Origin: Paraspadella gotoi
Taxonomy: Eukaryota; Chaetognatha
DNA: 64,000 nucleotides
Reading direction: 5' to 3'
NCBI GenBank assembly: GCA_051294375.1
Contig: CM119263.1
Location: 28,192,293 to 28,256,292 of the forward strand
The notes under the pieces were generated by a model. That model was not told where the DNA came from. It did no database searches and saw only the letters and a list, made by a program, of their open reading frames with translations. A program made the translations under genes and the position numbers. This document shows positions 1 to 14,342 of this stretch, in pieces (the first letter of the stretch is position 1; each line of letters starts with the position of its first letter).

Positions 1-372
1 TTAACTTGCTGTCAGAAGGTCATCAGACGATGTTTATAACTGGGTAACTTGGCTGAATCAGACGGATAAATGTAAAGTCTAATGGTTGAAAGTTTAAAAG
101 GATGAAACTAAAATAAGAGACCTGGAAACCTACTAATTAGTAAATTAACATATTTCTACAAATGGAGATTAAAGATCATTGAACAGAGAAAAGGCATTAG
201 CTTTGTTCATTTGTTCATTTCATTCTTGATTCATTCCCACTGTCGAAACCTTTGCTTCAACTCTCGGGGATTCGGGAGATTTCGACCGAAGGCTCGTAGG
301 GGGTGCAATTCTTTAACGTGGAAAGACTGTACATCAAAGGAAATTTCACACCCACTACAACGAATCCTTCAG

Positions 373-838
373 ATCATCCTCTGTGGTTGGGCTCCAAGTG
401 GCTCTCCATGAACGTCTTGATGTTGGACCCCAAGCGAGTTGTGGTCGACGCCAACGAAATCCCGCTTCACAAAATGTTCGAGAGTTTGGGTGAGTCCTCG
501 TCACAGACGAAGAAGAGGCACTCACGTGAATGTGACAATGTGAATCTAGGAGTACAGCCTGCACAGAATCCTTTGATTCATTAATTTTTTCTTTTTATTT
601 TGAATGTATTTGTTTTTCTTTATTTTTTTATTTATCTTTATTTATGAATTTATTTATTTACGTATTAATGTCTTTATTTATTTATGTATTTATTTATTTG
701 TATTACTATATACTTTTTTATAATTTAGGAATCGAATGCGTGAAAGTATCTCTTCGTTTCGCCAACTCGCTCGGCGGTGGGATGCACTGCTGGACGACGG
801 ACGTTCGCCGACGAGGAACTTTGGAATCTTATTTCTGA
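373..838 (+). pseudogene. GATM: Extra copy of the last two GATM exons
   Basis: Two exons, 373-489 and 729-838, encode the C-terminal part of glycine amidinotransferase. The first runs from [17 protein letters not shown] through [18 protein letters not shown]. The second holds the active-site cysteine in [19 protein letters not shown] and ends at TGA 836-838. Acceptors end in 'ttcag' and 'tttag', and the first donor is 'gtgagt'. The reading frame of the last exon is intact here, whereas the matching exon at 6784-6892 has lost one base. The rest of the gene is absent upstream, so this is a partial copy. It is probably the same genomic exons assembled twice rather than a true pseudogene. Confidence 0.8.
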
Positions 839-839
839 G

Positions 840-1232
840 AAATGCTCAGATGATTTAGCGATGGTGATTCATGACAAACCCGATGCGTCACACGAAGAAG
901 ACTTGGTGATTAATGATTATTCTTAAAAAACCTAATCAAGTTTTATTTTCCCATTATCTCTCCATTTGTTTGTTTATTTTTTTAAAAAGTTTTTACGTGG
1001 TTAGCTTTATTTTTTAGTTTAGTGACTAAACAGAACTGGTGGGAAATTAAAAAATACTTATAACTTTAGTTATGTAGAAAAAATGATTCTATGTATATTT
1101 AATAGACGAATTTATTTTCATTATGGAGAAATACAGTTCATAACAGAAGCAATTTTTTTCCAAATATTTCGACTTTATTGCTCAGTCATCATCAGTGGAT
1201 ATAACGAAAAAAGGGAACTTAGAAAAACTGTT

Positions 1233-1293
<61 letters not shown>

Positions 1294-2468
1294 AATACAA
1301 TAATTAAAATGTAACACCATAACCATTTGCGATGAGAGATAACGATTCTATTTCTCCTCCCGTAACTCGAGAGAGAGAAAGAGGTCAAAATTTAAAAAAA
1401 ATAAACTGGTCAAAGACACTGTATTTCTCCATAATAAAAATATACTCGTATATTAAAATTATTCTAATGACTTTAAAAGAAAAGATTCTACGCATATTTG
1501 TTACAAAAGTTTTATGATGTCCACTCATCACAATTTATTCAGTACAACTACAAGAAAATCTTGAATAGTAGTTAAAATCCTGAGACATTGTAATCAAAAC
1601 TTCCGTCTAACAGTTAATGAACTCAAGCTGCTTATCATCTCCTTGCCTTCACACAATGTCAACCAACTCATTGCTTACCGTTGACGACGTGTTCCTTGTC
1701 TCCATTCACAATCTCCACCACCTCATCCGTTGTCTCCCTCAACTCCTCGCCCTCGATCTCCACTCGCATCTCAACATCGAAATCTTGCAATAGGTCGACC
1801 CTGTCCTTGAAGGATCTTTGCTTCTTGATTTGCGTCAGGACTTTGGAGACGGTGGCGCCTTCGCCGTCGTCGTCGTCGTCGTCGTCGAACTTACGTCGTC
1901 GTCCTCGTCGTTCGTGTCGATTTTCTGAGAAAGAATTCGTCAGAAGTATTTTTAATTATTATCATATATATGTAAAAAATGTCGAGGCGGGAATTAAGAT
2001 ATTAAAAAGAGAAACAGTTTTAAAGTATAATTTAATGAGAATAAAGTTGTCAACGCGATGACCTGAAAGAGCTAAAGAGTATAACTTAGGAAGAAGTGAT
2101 GATAAGAATAAGAATAAGAATAAGAAGTGATGATAACTTAGGAAGAAGTGATGAATGAATAGCAAATGTGAAATTGGTTGTGAGACATCCATGCAGTATT
2201 TTGTAGAGTTCTTCGTGGAAATTACAAGAGCAAAAAAATAACAAACATGCTCCTAAATTTTCCCAAAGATCTCCACTAAAATAAGACTTATTTCAAAAAA
2301 TTAACGTAAAAAATATATTTCAAAAAAGGGCATTAAATTATGTTACTTTTTTACCTGTTCCGTTCAGCATTTTTTCTCGGTCGATTTTTTCTTTAGGAAA
2401 AACTTTTTTCGTTTTTTTGACGCGAATCTCCGTCGAATTCATGAGTTTTGTTTATCTGTAAAAAAAAA
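840..2468. other. No gene: GATM 3' flank, copy A
   Basis: AT-rich sequence after the GATM stop, with a (GA)n run at 1236-1288, a short (GTC)n run near 1865-1890 and a repeated 'agaataagaata' stretch near 2100-2130. Open frames here are short and follow the simple repeats. A coding-looking stretch around 1660-1925 is shared with copy B (7720-8020), but it has no clear splice structure and I cannot support a gene. Confidence 0.5.
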
Positions 2469-2757
2469 NNNNNNNNNNNNNNNNNNNNNNNNNNNNNNNN
2501 NNNNNNNNNNNNNNNNNNNNNNNNNNNNNNNNNNNNNNNNNNNNNNNNNNNNNNNNNNNNNNNNNNNNNNNNNNNNNNNNNNNNNNNNNNNNNNNNNNNN
2601 NNNNNNNNNNNNNNNNNNNNNNNNNNNNNNNNNNNNNNNNNNNNNNNNNNNNNNNNNNNNNNNNNNNNNNNNNNNNNNNNNNNNNNNNNNNNNNNNNNNN
2701 NNNNNNNNNNNNNNNNNNNNNNNNNNNNNNNNNNNNNNNNNNNNNNNNNNNNNNNNN
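2469..2757. other. Assembly gap (289 N)
   Basis: Unknown bases. The matching part of copy B (about 8560-8705) is only about 150 bases long and AT-rich, so the gap size is probably not accurate and no gene need be hidden here. Confidence 0.95.
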
Positions 2758-3412
2758 TCTTAGCGCATTTTTTACAGTATATTTATTCGACTTCGGACAC
2801 TAAATAAAAGGGCGGATTCCTCTTTTTTTTTATTCTTCGTCCGAGGTCATGCGTTGATCCCCTTAAACTATTTTCAGTTTTCAATTGAAATATCTCTCTT
2901 TCTCTCTCAATTATCTCAGTTCCCCGGCACAGAGGCTCCGAGGCTCCGCGGCCGGTTTTTTTTTTTAGAATTCGAATCTTCGGTTATAGATTCTCTCTTT
3001 TTTGGCGCGTTTTGGTCCCGTGCCTCGTTTTGTGTCCAAGTAGAAAAGGCAGAGAGAGAAATCAGGATGATTTGATTACGAATGAGAAATGAAGCAAAAT
3101 GGCGGCACACTTGCTATGTCGTTGGAATGATATGAGCAGCGGTTGTGGGAGAAAAATAATAAGGATTATAATAATTCTTATTTAGTCATCAAAATATTTT
3201 TTAAAATAATAAGGATTCTAATAATTCTCTTTTAGTCATCAAAATATAAATATATATATATTAAAAATAGAATTTCATATAATTAATATCATATACGAGT
3301 TATTTTTTTAAATAATTTGACGGTGTGCTCAAAAGGGTGTGCAGAAGCTTCCCGTCGAAGGGGAAGGGTTGTTGTGTTCGATGATATTGATCTTGATTTA
3401 ACTTGAGGCATC

Positions 3413-3444
<32 letters not shown>

Positions 3445-3576
3445 TGCTCTCGTTTGAAGAAGAAAAAAATTACCGAGGAGTAAAAAAAAATGAAACCCGT
3501 TGGGTCGGATACAAAACAGAAAACAGAAAAAAAACAGACCTTGAGACGAGGGTCGGACGTAGACCCGAGAGATGGG

Positions 3577-3672
<96 letters not shown>

Positions 3673-3849
3673 ACGAAAGAGTATAAAAAGAGCCTAGAAA
3701 TTTTTCCTATTTTTTTTTCCAACTCGCTGTCTTGAAAGAAGAATGAAAAAATTGAGAACCAGTTTCGCCATATTACATCGCTTCCAAGACAAAGAAAACT
3801 GAAAAAAAAAAGGAAAAGTCAGACAAAGATAAAAGATGTCAATTTCGAA

Positions 3850-3874
3850 NNNNNNNNNNNNNNNNNNNNNNNNN
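3850..3874. other. 25-N gap between block A and GATM
   Basis: Fixed-size gap of 25 N exactly at the end of duplicate block A. Other 25-N gaps are at 18492-18516, 41230-41254, 48212-48236, 54279-54303 and 57886-57910; most of these also sit at the edge of a duplicated or inverted block, as expected for joins of overlapping contigs. Confidence 0.9.
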
Positions 3875-3929
3875 ACTCTAACGCTAACATAACTCTACAT
3901 TGCACACATTTGTATTGATATGCAACGCG

Positions 3930-6892
<2,963 letters not shown>

Positions 6893-7308
6893 GAAATGCT
6901 CAGATGATTTAGCGATGGTGATTCATGAAAAACCCGATATGCGTCACACGAAGAAGACTTGTGATTAATGATTATTCTTAAAAAAAACCTAATCAGTTTT
7001 ATTTTCCTATTATCTCTCCATTTGTTGTTTGTTTTTTTTTTTTTAAGTTTTTAGGTGTTAGCTTTTTTTTTAGTTAGTGACTAAACAGAACTGGTGGGAA
7101 ATTTAAAAAATACTTATAACTTTAGTTATGTAGAAAAAATGATTCTATGTATATTTAATAGACGAATTTAGTTTCATTATGGAGAAATACAGTTCATAAC
7201 AGAAGCAATTTTTTTCCAAATATTTCGACTTTATTGCTCAGTCATCATCAGTGGATATAACGAAAAAAGGGAACTTAGAAAAACTGTTCAAGAGAGAGAG
7301 AGAGAGAA

Positions 7309-7396
<88 letters not shown>

Positions 7397-9516
7397 TAAT
7401 ACAATAATTAAAAATGTAACACCATAACCATTTGCGATGAGAGATAACGATTCTATTTCTCCTCCCGTAACTCGAGAGAGAGAAAGAGGTCAAAATTTAA
7501 AAAAAATAAAACTGGTCAAAGACACTGTATTTCTCCATAATAAAAATATACTCGTAAATTAAAATTATTCTAATGACTTTAAAAGAAAAAGATTCTACGC
7601 ATATTGTTACAAAAATTTTCTGATGTCCACTCATCACAATTTATTCAGTACAAGAAAATCTTGAATAGTAGTTAAAATCCTGAGACATTGTAATCAAAAC
7701 TTCCGTCTAACAGTTAATGAACTCAAGCTGCTTATCATCTCCTTGCCTTCACACAATGTCAACCAACTCATTGGTTACCGTTGACGACGTGTTCCTTGTC
7801 TCCATTCACAATCTCCACCACCTCATCCGTTGTCTCCCTCAACTCCTGCCCTCGATCTCCACTCGCATCTCAACATCGAAATCTTGCAATAGGTCGACCT
7901 GTCCTTGAAGATCTTTGCTTCTTGATTTGCGTCAGGACTTTTGGAGACGGTGGCGCCTTCGCCGTCGTCGTCGTCGTCGTCGTCGAACTTACGTCGTCGT
8001 CCTCGTCGTTCGTGTCGATTTTCTGAGAAAGAATTCGTCAGAAGTATTTTTAATTATTATCATATATATGTAAAAAATGTCGAGGCGGGAATTAAGATAT
8101 TAAAAAAGAAAACAGTTTTAAAGTATAATTTAATGAGAATAAAGTTTGTCAACGCGATGACCTGAAAGAGCTAAAGAGTATACATTAGGAAGAAGTGATG
8201 ATAAGAATAAGAATAAGAATAAGAAGTGATGATAACTTAGGAAGAAGTGATGAATGAATAGCAAATGTGAAATTGGTTGTGAGACATCCATGCAGTATTT
8301 TGTAGAGTTCTTCGTGGAAATTACAGAGCAAAAAAATAACAAACATGCTCCTAAATTTTCCCAAAAGATCTCACTAAAATAAGACTTATTTCAAAAAATT
8401 AACGTAAAAATATATTTTCAAAAAAGGGCATTAAATTATGTTACTTTTTTACCTGTTCCGTTCTGCATTTTTTCTCGGTCGATTTTTTCTTTAGGAAAAA
8501 CTTTTTTTCGTTTTTTTGACGCGAATCTCCGTCGAATTCATGAGTTTTGTTTTCTGTAAAAAAAAAAACCAAAACATAAAACACGTTACAAATTGTTGCT
8601 GCTCAGCACAAAAAATATTTAAACTGTATTTTTTTAATTTCAAAATATTAGCTTTGCTTTTGAGCATTTTTATTAGATTTTTAAAACGATTAAATTTAAT
8701 TTCTTAGCGCATTTTTTACAGTATATTTATTCGACTTCAGACACTAAATAAAAGGGCGGATTCCTCTTTTTTTTTTATTCTTCGTCCGAGGTCATGCTTG
8801 ATCCCCTTAAACTATTTTCAGTTTTCAATTGAATTCCTCTCTTTCTCTCTCTAATTATCAGTCCCCAGCACAGAGGCTCGAGGCTCCGCGGCCGGTTTTT
8901 TTTTTTAGAATTCGAATCTTCGGTTATAGATTCTCTCTTTTTTGGCGCTTTTGGTCCCGTGCCTCGTTTTGTGTCCAAGTAGAAAAAGGCAGAGAGAGAA
9001 ATCAGGATGATTTGATTACGAATGAGAAATGAAGCAAAATGGCGGCACACTTGCTATGTCGTTGGAATGATATGAGCAGCGGCTTGTGGAGAAAAACAAT
9101 AAGGATTATAATAATTCTTATTTAGTCATCAAAATATTTTTAAAATAATAAGGATTCTAATAATTCTTTTTAGTCATCAAAATATAAATATATATAATAT
9201 TAAAAATAGAATTTCATATAATTAATATCATATACGAGTTATTTTTTTAAATAATTTGACGGTGTGCTCAAAAGGGTGTGCAGAAGCTTCCCGTCGAAGG
9301 GAAGGGTTGTTGTGTTCGATGATATTGATCTTGATTTAACTTGAGGCCTCTCGTCGTCGTGTCGTCGTCGTCGTCGCGTCGCGTCGTTGCTCTCGTTTGA
9401 AGAGAAAAAATTACCGAGGAGTAAAAAAAAATGAAACCCGTTGGGTCGGATACAAAAACAGAAAACAGAAAAAAAACAGACCTTGAACGAGGGTCGACGT
9501 AGACCCGAGAGATGGG

Positions 9517-9611
<95 letters not shown>

Positions 9612-9896
9612 AACGAAAGAGTATAAAAAGAGCCTAGAAATTTTTCCTATTTTTTTTTCCAACTCGCTGTCTGAAAGAAGAATGAAAAATGAGAACCAGT
9701 TTCGGCCATATTCATCGCTTCCAAGACAAAGAAAACTGAAAAAAAAAAGGAAAGTCAGACAAAGAAAAAGATGTCAATTCGAACAAGGAGATAAAAAAAA
9801 GGAAAAGACGTAAACTTGAAAAGAAAAAGAAAAAGAAACGGGAGGGGAAAAACGACTTTTAGGAAAATAGGAGAATCTAATATCCATTAGTATTAG

Positions 9897-10482
9897 TAGA
9901 GCAAACTTCGTCATGGGTGGGTCAGAGTTTGATTTGGGAACCTTTCCAAATGAAACTTCATACATTTCTGAGAAAACTTTCAATGGAGCAAATTTCTAAA
10001 TGGCAAGAAGCATTAGTAATTAATTTTTTAATATTTATTTATAGATAGGAATGTCAAAATTTTTTTGAATTTTTATTTTTAAAGCGATTCAAAAGCTTAT
10101 GAAAAGTTATCTACACAAGTATAATTCTTTTTTTCAATATTTGATGATAAGTGGGTTAAAATGAGAAAAACCTTAAAAAATCATCACTTCATCATCCGAT
10201 GATTTTAGCAGTTTTTACTAATTTTAGTATAAAACATCAAATTTAAAAAGTTGTAATTATATTTTTTGCTTAACTTTTTAAGCTCTATCAGAATCAATTA
10301 AAAGAACTTAAAATATTCAAAAAAAAATTTTTAACATATATAGCAATATAATATATATAATTAGCGAATTACTCATGGTTCGGAACATTTTTGCAAAAAA
10401 ATATTTTAACACAATAATTAATACCAATAATGAATTAGTTTAATGGCTGTTCCCATTAAATTTGAATTTGGTCGGCTACCGC
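9897..10482 (+). mobile_element. Repeat E1, copy 1 (about 590 bases)
   Basis: Starts 'tagagcaaacttcgtcatgg' and ends 'gtcggctaccgc', and is flanked on both sides by 'tagtattag', an apparent 8-9 base target duplication. A second copy with the same ends is at 17502-18112. It has no coding capacity and no clear terminal inverted repeats. The target duplication length suggests mobilisation by a hAT-like transposase, but the class is uncertain. Confidence 0.6.
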
Positions 10483-10488
10483 TAGTAT

Positions 10489-11767
10489 TAGGGTTACGAT
10501 AACCGTTAACAGTTAACGGTTATTAACGGTTAAAAATAATTTTAACTAACCGTTAATATATTTATTTAACGGTTAAATTCGGTTAATTTTTAAATATGAT
10601 TTTTTTTATTTTTTGGTTTTTAAATCTTTGATTTTTTAAAAGAAAAGTAATTTTCTTGTCCTCTCTTATTCTCCTCTCTTTTTCTCCACATATTTTTTCA
10701 CCTCTCTCTCTTTTCCATTTTTTCCTATTTTTTTCCTTGTTATTTTCAACCCTTTTAATCTTTTTTCTATACTAATCTCCTTCTGTACCTATCTCTTTCT
10801 TTCTCTCTTTTCCCCTCCTTCTTTTCCCCCTTTCTTTTCTCCTCTTTTTTTCTCCCTTTTCTTTTACCTTTTTCATTTTTTGTCTCCCTTCAGTGTTTTT
10901 TTCTTTTCTTACTTACTTTTCTCCCAATTTTTTTTTCGTTTTTCCTTTCAATTAATTTTATTGCATTTACATCAAAGAATATAATAAAATATAATATATA
11001 TTCACATGCATAATAGTTGCATACATTTTCTTACATAATTAAATTCTTATATAAAATAAGCCACGTACTCTGGAGTGAATAAACGAGACTGTGAGAGAGT
11101 CTTGATTGAAAGCTTGCAGGGACCTGCTATGTCATTATCTTGTAAGAGAGATGAAGGCCTTAAACCACCAAAGCCTGTCCAAAGTCAGGGGCAAGATTAG
11201 CTTATTTATGTAAATGAATGGCATAATTTTTATATTTGTACCAATTTCATAATATATGCCTATTTTGCTATTTTTTTTATTTCACTCTTTAAACAAACAA
11301 AGAAGCAAATGAAATAAACCAAAATGAAGAAAAATTATTAAAAAAACTATATAAAACTAATTGTAATGAAAAAAATTAATAATAGAAGGAACTAATCTTA
11401 AAATGGACATTAAGGCTAACTAAAACTATCCTTCAATCATGATATATTTTTTAATAAAACTGAAAAAAAATATTTAATAATCAATATTCATTGATCAATC
11501 GATCAATCAAACTGGTTCAATCAAAAAAATATTATTCATAATTTATATTATGGTTATGGCTTATGAAAAAATAAAAACAGAAAACAAAGGTTTAAGAAAC
11601 TAACAACTAGAAAAATAAGCATTGCTGATGAAGACTCTAATTGTAGAGTCGAAAACATGTCCGAACAAACAAATAAATTGTTTTCCTCTCTAAAAGTTAA
11701 ATTATAAAATTAACCGATTTTTAACGGTTAAGCGAAATTTCTCAAAAATTAACGTTATCGAACCCTA
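10489..11767 (+). mobile_element. Non-autonomous hAT-like element, copy 1
   Basis: The ends are inverted repeats: left 'tagggttacgataaccg', right the complement of 'tagggttcgataacg'. Just inside both ends are several copies of 'ttaacggtta' in both orientations. The right flank 'attagtat' equals the bases before repeat E1 at 9886, so E1 probably landed on the left target duplication. No transposase frame is visible. A related element with perfect 8-base duplications is at 29703-30910. The left interior is strongly pyrimidine-rich (10650-10960). Confidence 0.7.
11060..11250 (+). repeat. Repeat R1, copy 1
   Basis: About 190 bases beginning 'gtactctggagtgaataaac' and containing 'gcttgcagggacctgc' and 'aaagtcaggggcaagat'. 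Highly similar to 30925-31114. Here it lies inside the hAT-like element, while the other copy sits just outside one, so it moves separately. It has no coding frame and is perhaps a SINE tail or body. Confidence 0.65.
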
Positions 11768-12090
11768 ATTAGTATTAATTGTTATTCCTTTATTTTTAAG
11801 ATATACCTAGTTGATAAACTAACTTGTACGCCAAAGACAGGTAATAAATAATAGAGCGATGATTTTAAAAGACTCAAGAGAGTCATCAACATAGTTAATT
11901 TTTAATATTATATATTATATTATTATTATTATTATATTTAAAGACTCAAAAGAGGTCATCAACCATAGTTAATTGTTATTATTAATATTATTAATACTCT
12001 TGGATCCAATTCCCGTTTAGTCGCGAAATCGAGTTTGGATGAAAACTCGAATTAGGGAAAAGAAGTTGATGGGTGAGTTATTAAATTGGT

Positions 12091-12850
12091 GAGGACGACG
12101 ACGACGATGACGGCGACGATGACATCGAGGAACTCGGACTCCATTAAACCTGAGCAAGATAGGTTTAATCATTAATGATGATTAAACCCTATCTTGCTCA
12201 GGTTCGCCCTGCCGATCGACTCTCCCGGAACCGAAGACTTATTCAACGGACGACCTCAGTTTAAATCTCATGGTCCCGAGTACAATCCAATTGTCTTCCC
12301 TTTAGAAATTTTGAGAACGGAGTTAAATGACGTCTGTAACCTGATCAATGATTTTGTTTCTAAGCGAACGTTCTCTCTCTGTTACGAGGAGTCGGGAGAA
12401 ATTTAAGGTGGGTGTGGCGGTAAATTCACACCGCCTCACTTCCAACATCTTTCAGCCAATCCCTTTGCCTCAGAGCGGAAACGCACCATCCCTTCCATTC
12501 ACAGTTTTAACGACTTCCCTCTACGTTGGCGAAGTGAAACAGTCCTCGGGCAGCCGCGCCAGTGACAGGAGGGGTCTCTGTGGCTCGATAGTCCCCAAAG
12601 CCAAGGGAGAACTGCCCAATATACTATAGATTCTACAGTCCAGATATGTTCCAGAAACCACTCTGCTGACATTTTGCTCTTCTATGGACCTCGTTTTGGC
12701 TCATAAAACCCGCGATGAATCCTGTTCGTCTTCTCGCCAACAGAATCTATGACTCATCGACTAAACTCATCCATTGGCGACTCGGCAAGAAAGCCAGAAC
12801 AACGACAGCATCAGTGGTCTGGAAGTCGATGAGGATGAGGATGATGATTG
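12091..12850 (+). CDS. Coding-like stretch, unrecognised, frame shifted
   Basis: I do not recognise this protein. An acidic run (DDDDDDGDDDIEELGL) at 12091-12137 is followed by the palindrome. A frame at about 12200-12403 then reads FALPIDSPGTEDLFNG and PEYNPIVFPLEILRTELNDV. Shifted frames continue to about 12620, and an acidic end SISGLEVDEDEDDD stops at 12850. Base composition is less AT-rich than the flanks. No clear splice sites join the pieces. It may be exons with sequencing shifts, or a decayed gene. The function is unknown. Confidence 0.35.
12149..12202. repeat. 54-base near-perfect palindrome
   Basis: 'cctgagcaagatagg' and 'cctatcttgctcagg' flank a self-complementary centre rich in 'ttaatcattaatgatgatta'. 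The hairpin would have a stem of about 25 base pairs and almost no loop. It lies between an Asp-rich stretch (12091-12138) and an open frame. Confidence 0.85.
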
Positions 12851-12859
12851 AAAAGGGAC

Positions 12860-14160
12860 ATCGGTGTTACGACACCTTATTGACAATGAGGGAAAGAGAG
12901 ACACAGGTCATTTCGTGATGACAACGACAACAAGCGGGGATCGATCGATAACAATAACAACAACACCAAGGACGATTGTCAAAAAAGAAAATGACCCAAC
13001 TGGATTCGATCTCGGGATTTCTCGTTCGATAAATCATCTTCTCTTCCTCTTTCGCTTCCTAATTTTCTTTTCCATTTTTCCTCTTCCCCTCTTTATCTCT
13101 TCCTTCTCTTCTGTCGCCAGCCTTATCAAAAAAAGGATATATTAAATCCAGTTATGATTAGATAAAAAAAGATATGAGGTTGTAAATTAGTTGTCGGGCC
13201 GGTTTTTAGCAGAATGAAAATGTATCAAATTCTTTAATCTTCATTTCTTTAATTTTTTTAGCGTATAAATTTATTTGGATCCAGTTACGTTGAAATTCAT
13301 ATATTTAGCAAAAAAATCATTTAAAGAAGTTTCTTTCATCTCTTCATTTTTCCGGGTTCCTTACCCTTCAAAACTGTTCGTCCCTTTCCCTTAGATGTCC
13401 TCCGTTAGGAATGGGTAAGTTTTACTTTCCAACCTCCAAACTTGATTACCTAATTTGCGAACCCTGTCGTCCTTCGACCTTTCCAGTTTCATCTTTGATC
13501 GATTGAACGATAGAAAAAAAAATTGACCAATGGAGCTCCGACTTTTTCTACTACTCTACTAAATTGAAATTTCTTTTGTTAGCTTTACGTCTGAACATAC
13601 CAGTGACCTTTTCGTTCCTCACCTCAAAACAAGGTTTAATCTTCGTCTCGGATTTTTTCGCCAAGAAATTATTATTTGATCTGATAAAACGAATCACGAA
13701 TTGAAATCGATAAGATTTTTTTCGAGAGAGGCCGCGCCGGTCCGAGAAATAATTTTAAGGGAAAACTATGTAATTCTTGCAAAATAAAATTAATATCGTT
13801 TTATTTTATGAGTTTTATGAATTACTGATATTATTATTATTCAAAATAAAAAATAAGAATTTTTTTCCCGTTATGGATAATTTACTTATTTACAATTTAT
13901 TTTAGGCAAGGAGTTTTTCTTAAATTCAACTTACATAATAAATATTTTTCAAACCTTAAGTTTAAAAATTCGTATTAGAGGTTCCTCAAAAAAATCTTTG
14001 ACTAAAACCGGAGAATAAAAAAAAGCAAATAGAAAATAATTGATCCCCTCTCATAGGAGGTCTTTTTTTTAAATTCTTTAAACTCACTTATTTTATGTTT
14101 TCGACCTGAATTGTTTTACTTCTCTTCTTTGTACTCAGGCTTCTGTTTTTTTTTCCTACC
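12860..14160. other. No gene seen
   Basis: AT-rich spacer with pyrimidine runs near 13035-13110 and nothing that looks like an exon, an RNA gene or a repeat boundary. It ends at the (GA)n run that opens duplicate block C. Confidence 0.5.
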
Positions 14161-14213
<53 letters not shown>

Positions 14214-14239
14214 GAGTCGAAATTAAAGCAGCATAATTT

Positions 14240-14320
14240 GAGATGTTGTATGCCCTGGCCACCGGGATTCGTTACCATGGTAAGAGAAAACGCCCTCACC
14301 ATTAGACAGTAAGATAAACT
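14240..14320 (-). repeat. tRNA-like SINE head, block C copy
   Basis: On the minus strand, 'gtctaatggtgagggcg' looks like a tRNA D-arm with A-box and 'taacgaatcccgg' like a B-box, with 'ttaccatggtaa' between them. The same unit is at 19486-19562 in block D. It is a degenerate tRNA-derived sequence, probably a SINE. Confidence 0.45.
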
Positions 14321-14342
14321 ACTGCTTTCCCTTTCTCTAAGA

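Larger units (their letters stand above)
1..3849 (+). repeat. Duplicate block A (copy of 6061-9779)
   Basis: The block reads the same as 6061-9779 from its first bases (a stretch beginning 'ctgtcagaaggtcatcagac') to the 25-base gap at 3850. Differences are nearly all single-base gains or losses, often in homopolymers, plus different lengths of the (GA)n runs. It carries the last two GATM exons but is placed upstream of the earlier GATM exons. This order makes no sense for a gene and fits a misplaced alternative contig better than a real tandem duplication. Confidence 0.85.

Noticed and set aside
3444-3735. Arg/Glu-rich and Ser/Leu-rich frames
   Set aside because: Products of the (GA)n tract; the same is true at 9411-9626, 28305-28496, 28847-29216, 37566-37910, 40311-40695 and elsewhere.
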